Shown piece after piece: positions 1-10,600 of a DNA stretch of 64,000 bases. Position numbers and translations under genes: made by a program. The stretch is from Aquimarina rhabdastrellae (GTDB lineage: Bacteria > Bacteroidota > Bacteroidia > Flavobacteriales > Flavobacteriaceae). The notes below the pieces were generated by a model. That model did not search any database. It saw only the letters and a program-made list of their open reading frames with translations, and was not told the DNA's origin. The stretch lies in the NCBI GenBank assembly GCA_947387485.1, contig CANDNT010000001.1, positions 682,001 to 746,000 on the forward strand, written 5' to 3'. Position 1 is the first letter of the stretch. Each line of letters opens with the position of its first letter.

Positions 1-229
1 CCACTGCTGTAGCTTCTGGTCTTGAGGCTACTTGTTTTGCAAATTCTTCTAATAGATTTTCTACTTCAGGATATGCTGTAGTTGTAGCATTAAATCCTGC
101 TATTTGTCCCTTTTCAGCTTCACTTAAAATCGCTAATTGATCAATTTTTTCTTTTGGGTTGTTCAGTATCGCTGCTACTAAATATTGGAAATGTGCTCCC
201 AATCGCTCTATACTCTCTGGCTTGAAAAG
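1..229 (-). repeat. C-A linker repeat, copy in module 10
   Basis: Bases 1-229 align without gaps to 11105-11333 with about ten mismatches counted by eye (roughly 96 percent identity). The block covers the end of the condensation domain, the C-A linker and the first residues of the adenylation domain. Identity falls sharply beyond 229, inside the condensation domain; the other boundary is outside the window. Confidence 0.9.
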
Positions 230-1657
230 TCCTTGGCTGTATTCGATATTTACAATTAAGCCCTGACTGCTTTCCGAAATTTCTAAACTAAGATCGAATT
301 TAGAGGTTGTTGTTTTTGTTGGAAGGATTTCTATTTGGCTTTGACCTAAAGTTACTTCTCCTACAGCTTCATTATTTTGTAATGTCAGCATTGTTTGAAA
401 AACAGGAGTCTTGCTCTGATCTCTTTCGCTAACAATACGATCTACAATCTTCTCAAAAGGTACGTCTTGATGCTGGTATGCAGATACTGTTGTTTCTTTT
501 ACTTGTTGTAGCAAGGATTCGAAACTTTGAGTGCCTTCTACTTGACTTCGAATCGCGATCATATTGACAAAAAAGCCAACTAACCCAGAAAGTTCTGCTT
601 GTTCTCTATTCGCAATCGGACTTCCGATCGTAATATCATTTTCTCCACTGTATCTGTACAACAAAATTGCATAGATACTCATTAAACTCATAAATAACGT
701 ACTGCCATTTTCTTGACTTACTTTCTTTAATGCGGCAGTGGTTGTGGCATCTATACTAAATTGGTGATTTGCTCCTCGCGTATCCTGAATTGCAGGTCTT
801 ACATAATCCGTCGGTATTGCTAAAGGTGTATTGTTGCTCAATTGCTGTTCCCAATACGCAAGTTTTTCTTCTAATACCGTTCCCAAAAGGTATTCTTTTT
901 GCCATAAACTGTAATCGATATACTGAATCGGCAATTCTGGAATCACTGCTTTTGTATTAGAAATGGCTGCAGTGTAATACACTTCTAATTCTTTTACGAT
1001 AATCGGAATCGACCATCCATCGGACGCTATATGATGTAATACTAGTACCAAAATATGCTCTTCTGCAGCTATTGGTAGCAAATGCGCTCGCAACATATAA
1101 TCTGATCCTAAATCAAAAGGCTTTGTTAGTGCCTTATCGATACTTTTTTCTACAATATCTGTAGAGATTTCCTCTTTATCTAATTGGAAATCATCTGCCG
1201 AAATCACTTTTTGATACGGTTCTCCTTCTATTTCGGTAAAGATAGTTCGAAGACTTTCATGACGTGCTACTATTTGACGCAATGCAGCTTCGAGCATCGG
1301 TATTTCTAGAACACCTTTTAATCGTAAAACTCCTGAAATGTGATACGAACTCGATCCTTGCAATTTGTCTATAAACCACAAACGTTCTTGTGCATACGAC
1401 AATCCAAATTCTTGAGTGGATGAGCGATCAACTTTCTTGATTTGGGGAATTAATTTCTGTTTGTTTTTTGCTTCTTGTGCTTGCAAGAAAGCAATCAATC
1501 CTTGCTTATGCTTTTTAAGGACTGGGAGAAAGGCTTTGTCTAAGGCAAAACCTTTCTTTATCTTAAATTTTAACTCGGTACCTTCCAAGAAAAAAGTCAT
1601 TCCTTTTTTCTTGGCTTGGTACATAATTTCTATAATTTCTGTTTGCTTATGCTCCAT
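1..1657 (-). CDS. Nonribosomal peptide synthetase, third subunit (5' part only)
   Basis: This is the beginning of a third NRPS subunit; the 3' end lies beyond base 1, so only 552 codons are visible. Residues 1-60 look like a TubC-type N-terminal docking domain, with a hydrophobic helix and a basic stretch (KFKIKK). A condensation domain follows, with the 'SYAQERLWFIDKLQG' entry motif near residue 85 and an intact HHIASDG active site near residue 213. After the C-A linker the window ends about 50 residues into an adenylation domain, so its substrate cannot be read. It starts 16 bp after the stop codon of the 3691-residue synthetase and is surely co-transcribed with it. The ATG at 1657 is preceded by AAGGAAGGAAG, a strong purine-rich ribosome site. 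The DNA at 1-229 is a near-copy of 11105-11333 in the preceding subunit. Termination and product release are expected further left. Confidence 0.96.
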   Translation of the reverse strand, partial: MEHKQTEIIEIMYQAKKKGMTFFLEGTELKFKIKKGFALDKAFLPVLKKHKQGLIAFLQAQEAKNKQKLIPQIKKVDRSSTQEFGLSYAQERLWFIDKLQGSSSYHISGVLRLKGVLEIPMLEAALRQIVARHESLRTIFTEIEGEPYQKVISADDFQLDKEEISTDIVEKSIDKALTKPFDLGSDYMLRAHLLPIAAEEHILVLVLHHIASDGWSIPIIVKELEVYYTAAISNTKAVIPELPIQYIDYSLWQKEYLLGTVLEEKLAYWEQQLSNNTPLAIPTDYVRPAIQDTRGANHQFSIDATTTAALKKVSQENGSTLFMSLMSIYAILLYRYSGENDITIGSPIANREQAELSGLVGFFVNMIAIRSQVEGTQSFESLLQQVKETTVSAYQHQDVPFEKIVDRIVSERDQSKTPVFQTMLTLQNNEAVGEVTLGQSQIEILPTKTTTSKFDLSLEISESSQGLIVNIEYSQGLFKPESIERLGAHFQYLVAAILNNPKEKIDQLAILSEAEKGQIAGFNATTTAYPEVENLLEEFAKQVASRPEATAV

Positions 1658-1668
1658 CTTCCTTCCTT
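1658..1668 (-). promoter_or_regulatory. Strong purine-rich ribosome binding site
   Basis: On the minus strand AAGGAAGGAAG lies directly before the ATG at 1657, in the 16-bp gap after the preceding NRPS gene. Shine-Dalgarno-like sites are uncommon in Bacteroidota, and the other two NRPS genes have none this clear. It supports the start choice. Confidence 0.5.
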
Positions 1669-1673
1669 AATTC

Positions 1674-4600
1674 TTATAAACTGTATACATCATATGCTGA
1701 TTCATCTTCGCCTTCTTCCTCTTCTATATTGAGTGCTATGTATTTTGATAAACTTGAGATTGTTGGGTATTCAAAGAGTTCTCTTACATTGATTTCTAAT
1801 TCGAATGCTTCATGTAATAGAGGAATCAATCTTACGGCCAATAAAGAGTGTCCTCCGATCTCAAAGAAATTATCATTGATTCCTATTGGAGAAATGGTTA
1901 ATAACTCTTCCCAAATGGCTACTAGCTTTTCTTCTATTGGGGTTTCTGGTGCTACATATTCTTGCTGTGTAATTGCTTCTGTAGAAGGTTCTGGAAGTGC
2001 TTTTCTATTTATTTTCCCATTGGGTGTTAATGGAAATTCTGTTAATTGCACATATAATTTTGGTACCATATAGACCGGCAATTGTGCTGTCAACAAGGCT
2101 TCGATTTCTTTATTTTCAATCGCTTCTTCTGTTACTACATATGCTAATAAGCGTTGTTCTCCTGTTGCATCTTCATAGACGGTTACCAAAGACTGCTGAA
2201 TTGGATCTAATCGATTTAGTTTGATTTCGATTTCGCCTAATTCGATACGATAACCTCTAATTTTAACCTGATTGTCTTTTCTACCGATATATTCTATCGT
2301 TCCGTCTGCTAACCATTGTACAACATCTCCTGTTTTGTATAAACGTTCTCCTTTTTTAAATGGGTTTGGTACGAATTTTTCTGCGGTCAATTTTGGGCGG
2401 TTCCAATATCCTTTTGCGAGTTGAATTCCGCTAATACATAATTCACCTTTTACGCCTACTGCTTGTGGTTGTAACTGCTCATTCAATACATATAAATTTA
2501 TATTATCAAATGGCTTCCCGATAGGAACATTTACTACTTCGGGCGAAAGTGGTGTAGTATCGTAATAACTAGTGTAAATCGTTGCTTCTGTAGGGCCGTA
2601 AATGTTTTCTAAAGTCGCTTTTAATCCTAGTTTTCTATAATTCAATACGAGTTCTAGCGGTAGTTTTTCTCCAGCTAACATCACATATTTTAAGCAATCA
2701 ACTCTTTTTACTCCTAATGCTGGTAATGCTGCTACAAATACAGAGAATAAAGAAGGTACTAAATTGAAATGTGTAATTTTTAGCGTTTCTATTGTTTGTA
2801 CCAATGCTGGTAAATCCGCTTCGTATCCTTTTGGTAAAATACCTAAACTTCCTCCTTGGTACATCCATCCGAATAATTCATATACAGATACATCAAAACT
2901 AAAGGTTGTTTTGAGTAATAGTCGATCTTCTGAAGTGACTGGATATTTTTGATTCATGGTCGTCAATAAAGCATGCAATGACTTATGTTGAATCATCACT
3001 CCTTTTGGTATTCCGGTTGTTCCTGAGGTATAAATGATGTACGCCAATTGCTCCTTGCTAACTTCAACTCCAACTGCTGTTGTTGGCATTTCTGAAATTG
3101 TAGTTTCCAAAATATTAACATCATAGATTTGATACGTTGTATTCGTGACAAACAATTCTTGTACTGCTGATTGTATTATCAAATGACTCGACGCTGTATC
3201 TTTTAGAATAAAATCAATACGTTCTTGTGGATAATTAGGATCGATAGGAACATAGGCTGCTCCTGTTTTTAGGATTCCTAGTATCCCCACTAACATGTCT
3301 ACAGAACGTTCTACACAAATCGGAATTAAATCTTCAGCCTGAACACCTTGTTGTAATAAGTAATGTGCTAATTGATTTGACTTTTCATCCAACTCTTTAT
3401 ACGTCAACTGTATTTCTTCGTGAATAACCGCAATAGCCAATGGATTTTGGTCTACTTGCTTTTTGAAAATATCTAAAACAGTAGTGTCTTGTGGTAATTC
3501 TAAATAGGTTTGATTGAACGTTTCTGTGACAAGCCTATGTTCTGCTGCTGTTAAATATGAAAGTTCTTCTAGAGTTTCAGCAGTACCTATAAACTGACTC
3601 AACACGGTTTTTAATTGTGCTTCGATAGTTTCAATCTGCGCTTTGTCTATCAATGTATCATTATACATGAATTTCATTGATAATTGCTCTTGTACTAATG
3701 AGAAAGAAATCGACAATACATAATTCGTCTGCTCGTGATTGTATATATTTTCTATCTGAATTCCTTCATTAGTCCCTAAGCTGTTTTCGTCAATTGGGTA
3801 ATTTTCGAATACCAATAATGTATCAAATAAAGCTTCTCGAACTCCAGATGCCGCTTGAATTTTTCCTAAGGGAACATAATTGAATTCTTCCCTTCCTATT
3901 GTATGTCCTTTTTGTAATTCTTGCAACCAATCAGCAATCGATTGTTGTTCGTCAATTTGGGTACAGACTGGAATCGTATTGATATACAGTCCAATTCTAT
4001 TTTCGACACCTTCGATAGCGCTATCTCTTCCGGATACAGTAGCTCCAAAAACCACTTCATTCTGGCTACTATACCTCGATAATAAATATGCCCAAGCCCC
4101 TTGTACAACGGTATTAACTGTAATTCTGTTTGCTTTCGCGAAAGCTTCTATATTTTGTGTATCTTCTTTTGCAATGGATACATAATGCGTTGTATTTCCC
4201 ATTAGGGTATTGCGCTGCGTAGTATCTTTGATAAAAGATAAGTAACTAGGTGTTTCTATTTCACTTATATATTCTTTCCAAAATGAAATTCCTTGATGTA
4301 TTCCTTTTTGCTGAATCCATCGTACTTGATCTCCATAATTATCTTTAGTTTCAATAGTGATCTCTTTTCCTTCGCTATAGGTTTGATAATACTGCATAAA
4401 ACTGCTCATCATCATCGACAACGACCATCCATCCCATAAAATATGGTGGTTACTTAGGATCATTTTAATCCTATTCTCTCCTAATTGAATCAAGCTAATT
4501 CTGATCAATGGAAATTCATCTATAGAGAATCCTCTTTCTTTATCTGATGCTAAAAATGTGGCTATTTTTTCATCTAAAACGTCTCCTTCATATGCTGAAA

Positions 4601-7600
4601 AATCAAGTCTTTCTATCGGTATTGCCACTTCTTTGTACACACATTGTATCGCTGAACTGAATACATTGTGATAGATTTTGGTTCTTAAAATGGCGTGCTT
4701 TTCTACCAAAGTCTGCCAGCTACGATTAAAAGCAACACTATCAAAATCTCCCACAAAATCACAGCCGAATTGTATCAAATATGCATCTTTTTGCGTATCG
4801 AACAAACTGTGAAATAACATTCCTTCTTGCAATGGACTTAACGGATAAATGTCTTCTATGGCTGTTTCGTGACTTTCTTCGAACTTAAATTTTGCCAATT
4901 GTTTGTACGAAATCGTACTTGGTAATCCATATTCTGAAACTGTAGTCAATGGTTCTTTGATTGCTTTACAATGTGCTATAATTTCTTGTAGGGATTGCTC
5001 AAACTTTTGAGCTAAAGCAACAATAGTTTCTTCGTTATAACGTGTACTATCATAACTCCAAGTGCATCGCAATACACCTTGTGCAATCATACTATTGATT
5101 GCTATTTTGTTATGTACTTTATTCTGAACGCTTACATCTTTTCCTTTATTTTCGGTAGCGATGCTTAATAGATCATTAGTCGGTAGCGTATTATCAAAAC
5201 TCCCTAAATAATTGAATATAATCTGTTCAAAATCTGCTGTTAACTCTTGCTTAGTTGCTTCATTAGATAAGTAACGTAATACCCCATAACCAATTCCTTT
5301 ATTCGGAATTGCTCTGAGCATATCTTTGGTATTCGCAATAACACTTTCTAACTCTTTTTCATCATTTCTTATTGCTAATTGCACTGGATATAATGTTGTA
5401 AACCAACCTATTGTACGGCTAATATCTATATCCTCTGTTATCATTTCTCTTCCGTGACCTTCTAATCCAATGGTTACTTTGTCTGTATCCATCCATTCGG
5501 TCAAGGTTAGCGTTAAGGCACTTAACAAGATATCATTCATTTCTGTATGATAGGCATGATGTACTTCTTGTAATAACGCTTGTGTTTTGCTTTCTTCTAT
5601 TTGTACTACATATTCTTTTACTTCATTTTGTGTGCAAACTGTTTCAGTAGTTTTATCTTGTGGTAATGCTTGAATATCTTTTACCGTATTCTTCCAATAT
5701 TTCAGTTCGCCTTGTAGTGTTTCGCTTGATGCATATTCCACTAATTCTTGTTGCCATTGTCGGTACGAACTCATTTTGGCTGCTAAAGATACCGCTTCAT
5801 TGTTTTGTAACTGAGCAAGTATTTGATGTAAATCTTCTAATAAAATACGCCAAGAAACTCCATCGATAGCCAAGTGATGAATCGCTAAAAAAAGTTTATC
5901 ATAAGCCTCGTTTTCTGCTGTTGTAATCTTTACAAATCGAACGAGATCTCCGTCATAAATCGATAAATCACGTTGATATTTTTCGCAACAAGATTCTACT
6001 GCTTCAACACTTAAACATTCTTCGGTAACAAGATTGAGCTTTTGATTTGTATAGGTTTGTGTGATGTGATCTTCTTGAGCATATAAGAATCGTAACACAT
6101 CATGTTGTGCTCCTAATGTCTGAATCGCTATTGCTAAATTGGCTTCGCTTACCTCTTTGTTTATATTAAGTAATACCGATTGATTGTAATGCGAAACTGC
6201 CTCCAACTCTTGTTCAAAAAACCATTGCTGAATTGGTAACAATCCTGCTGTACCTGATAAAATCCCTTCTTCTTTCTGAATGATCAAATCTGCTTTGGTA
6301 TGCTGCGCTAATTCTCTAATAGTTTGATAGGTAAAAATATCTTTTACCGTAATCAACACACCTGCTGCTTTGGCTCTACTTACTACCTGAATGGCTTTGA
6401 TAGAATCTCCTCCTAATTCAAAGAAATTGGCTGTTACGCTTACTTTTTCGATTCCTAATAAACCTTCATAAACTGCTACTAATTTTTCTTCAATTTCAGT
6501 CGAAGGTGCTACATAATTTTCTTCTGATAAAGCTTCAATAGTAGGTTCAGGCAAAGCTCTTCTGTCTACTTTCCCGTTAGCCGTAATCGGAAATTCTTCT
6601 AGCATTACAAACCATTTTGGAATCATATATGCTGGTAAACGCTTTTGTAATTGAGTAACAATTTCTTCTTGAGTTATTGCTTTTTCGCTTACGATATACC
6701 CTACTAATTGTTTATTTGCAGCCGTATCTTCTTTTACCAAAACTACTGCTTGTTGTACTTCTGACAATTGTGTTATAGCGGTTTCAATCTCGCCCAATTC
6801 TATACGGAATCCTCTGATCTTAATTTGATTGTCTTTTCTTCCGATAAACGCTATATTCCCGTCTGCTAACCATCGAACTATATCTCCTGTTTTGTATAGT
6901 TTTTCATTAGGTTGAAACGGGTGTTTTATAAATTTTTCTTCTGTTGTATTTTTTTGATTCAAATATCCTGCTGCCAATCCATATCCCGAAGTATACAATT
7001 CTCCTGCTACACCTATTGGGCACGGTTGTAAGGCTTCGTCTAAAACATAGACTTGTGTCCCTTGAATTGGACTTCCGATTGGAATTGCTTGATCAAAATT
7101 AAAATCTCTTGGTACTGTATAACAACATGTAAAGGTTGTATTCTCTGTAGGTCCATATCCGTTAATCAGAGTTACTTCTGGTAATTTTTGGTATAATAAC
7201 TGAATACTCGATGGCGTAAGTACATCTCCTCCAGAAAGTACATATTGCAATGACATTTCTGAAAGATCACTTTGTACCCATTGATCGAATAAGGCTGATG
7301 TTAACCAGATCGTATTTACCTGATGTTTGATAATTTCGGCATTGATCGTTGGTAAATCTACAGTATCTGAACTGTATAATGCCAGCGTTCCACCATTGAG
7401 TAAACTACACCATATCTCGAAAGTAGCTGCATCAAAAGAAATTGTTGATAATTGCAAAATGGTCGTTTGCTCATTTAATGGTAAATGATCCATCTTGCTC
7501 AATCGACTAATTCCTGAATGTGGTACCAAAGTTCCTTTAGGCTGTCCTGTTGTTCCTGAGGTATAAATTACATAGGCTATTGCCGCTGTTGTATATTCTT

Positions 7601-10600
7601 GCGGAATGGCTGCAACTGGTTGTGCTGCGATTTTTTCTGTTAGGGTATCTAGCAACAGTAATTGAATTTCTTCGTGTGCTTCAAATACCGAGGCTTTACT
7701 CGTTTTGGTAATTGCTATTCTCGCATGAATATCTTTTAGAATGTAATCAATACGCTCTTGTGGATATTTTGAATCAATAGGTACATACGCACTTCCTGTT
7801 TTTAAAATAGCAATGATGGCTATAATGGTATCTAGTGATCGATCGATCACTAACGGAATCATGTTTTGTTGCGGTATTCCTTGTTTAAGGATATAATGTG
7901 CTAATTGATTCGAGCGATCTTCTACTTCTTGATAGGTTATCGCTATATCTTGGTATCGTAATGCTATTGCATTAGGAGTTGCTTTAACTTGCTTTTCTAA
8001 TAATGCAATTACGTGTTCTTCATCTTTTAAACTGAGTGTATCTGTGTTAAAACGCTCTACTAAAAGTTGTTGTTCTTCGCTTCCTATCAACTGTAACTTT
8101 TCTACAGATACATTTTGATCTTTTATGATTGCTGCTGTGATTTGCTCAAAATGCTTGGCAAAACGTTCTATAGTTGTAAACTTGAATAGATTGGTATTGT
8201 ATTCTATCGTTATACCTAATGTATTATTGATCTCTACAATATCTAAACTCATTTCGAACTTAGCTGTTTGTTGTTCAAAAGGTGTTATGCTGATGGTGCT
8301 TTCTCCTAATCGAAGTCCTTCTACTTCTTCGTTGTTTTGTAAAGTCAATAAGGTTTGAAAAATCGGTGTACGATCCTGGCTTCGTTCTCCTTCTACACGT
8401 TCCACTATTTTCTCGAAAGGCACATCCTGATTCGCATACGCTTCGAGTGTTGCCGTTTTGACTTGCTTTAGAATAGTATCGAAATTTTGCGAACCTTCTA
8501 TCTGACTTCTCAAAGCGATAGTATTGACAAAGAACCCTATCAAATCCGCTATTTCTGCTTGTTCTCTATTAGCAATTGGACTTCCTACTGTGATGTCATT
8601 TTCTCCTGTATATCGGTATAACAATATCTTATAAACACTCAATAAAGTCATAAACAATGTGCTTCTTTGAGCGGTACTGATATCTTTTAAGGCTTGCGTT
8701 GTCCCTTCTGGTAATTCAAATCTAAAAACCGCCCCATCATTTTGTTGTTCGGCTTGCCTTGGGAAATCAAGTGGCATTGCTAACGGAGTGGTTTCTTTTA
8801 ATTTTTCTTCCCAATAATTAAGTTTTTGATCTAAAAGAGCTCCTGTCAAATGCGTTCGTTGCCAAATACTATAATCTGCATATTGCATTTCTAAAGGTGC
8901 TAATCTATGAGAAGTTTCATTAGCTATTGCTTGATACAATTCTTCTAGTTCTTTTACAAAAATCGGAATTGACCATCCATCTGAAGCGATATGATGCATT
9001 ACCAAAATCAACTGATATGTTGTTTCTGAAAGTGCTACCAAAGTAACTCTCAACATATAGTCTGAAGCTAATTGGAATGGTTTAGCTATTTCTTTTTGCG
9101 TAAAATCAGTCAGCGAACTTTCTTTTTCTATTGCTTGTAATGTTGTTTGCTGTATTTCGAAATGATCTCCGTCTAAAATGTGTTGATATCCTTTGCCTTC
9201 ATGTTCTTTGATGACAGTACGCAGTACTTCATGTCTCCATACAATTGCTTTGATAGCCTGTTGAAGTATTGCTATATCTAGTGTTCCTTCTAATTTCAGA
9301 ATCGCAGGCATATGATACGCTACGCTGCCTTGCAATTGATCTATAAACCATAAACGTTCTTGTGTAAACGACAACGGAATATAATCGGGTCTTTCGACTT
9401 TTGTGATCGTTGGTAAAATAGAAACCTCTGCTGTATCAATATACGCCGCTAATTGTGCCAAAGTATCTTTTTCAAAAATCACTTTTACACTTGGCGCTAC
9501 ACTAAATGTAGTTCGAATTCTAGAAACCAATTTCACCGCTAATAAGGAATGGCCTCCTATCTCAAAGAAGTTATCATTTTTCCCTACCTGTGCTACTCCT
9601 AATAATTCTTGCCATATTGCTGCTAAAGCTTTCTCTGTATCCGTTGCTGGGGCTACATACGCTTCTTGATTGCTACTTCCTACTGCTGGAGATGGTAAAC
9701 GTTTTCTGTCTACTTTTCCATTGCCGCTTAAGGGCATTTCGGTCAAGCTTACATAGTATTTTGGCACCATGTATTCTGGTAACAACGTACTCAATTGTTC
9801 CATTGCAGCTTGCTCTTCAAAAACGCCTTCATTCACTACATAGGCAACTAATTGTTTGTTTCCTGGAGTGATCCCTTTGGCTACTACAACTGCTTGTTGT
9901 ACGGTATCTTGCTCTTCTAGTAAAGCTTCGATTTCTCCTAATTCAATGCGATACCCTCTTAACTTTACTTGATTGTCTTTTCTTCCAATGTATGCGATAC
10001 TTCCATCCGCATTCCAACTTGCTAAATCCCCTGTCTTGTATAATCTTCCACCTGAGTTAAAAGGATCTTCAAGAAATTTCTCTTTTGTTAAATCCTCTCT
10101 ATTTAGATACCCTCGCGCTACTTGGATTCCACCTATGCATAATTCTCCTGCTACGCCTATGGGTTGTGGTTCTAATGCATCATTCAAAATATGGATCTGT
10201 GTATTGGCTACTGGATACCCTATACTTACTTGATTTTCTATCTCGGCCGTTGTTAAATCTATAGCAGTAACATCGATCGCTGCTTCGGTTGGCCCATATA
10301 AATTGTGTATTTGAATCGTTGGTAATTGTGTTTTAAAGCTCTTTACCATACTACTGGTTAATGCTTCTCCACTACACACTACATGTCGTAAACTTGTACA
10401 TAATTTTGAATCTACATCTTCTAAGAATATTGATAACATGGATGGTACAAAGTGCATGATCGTTCCTTGCTCTTTTGCTATCAATTCTTGTAAATACAAT
10501 GGATCTTTATGTCCTTCTGGTTTTGCAAATACTAACTTACATCCGGTTACCAATGGCATCGTTAGTTCCCATACCGAAACATCAAACGTATAGGTCGTTT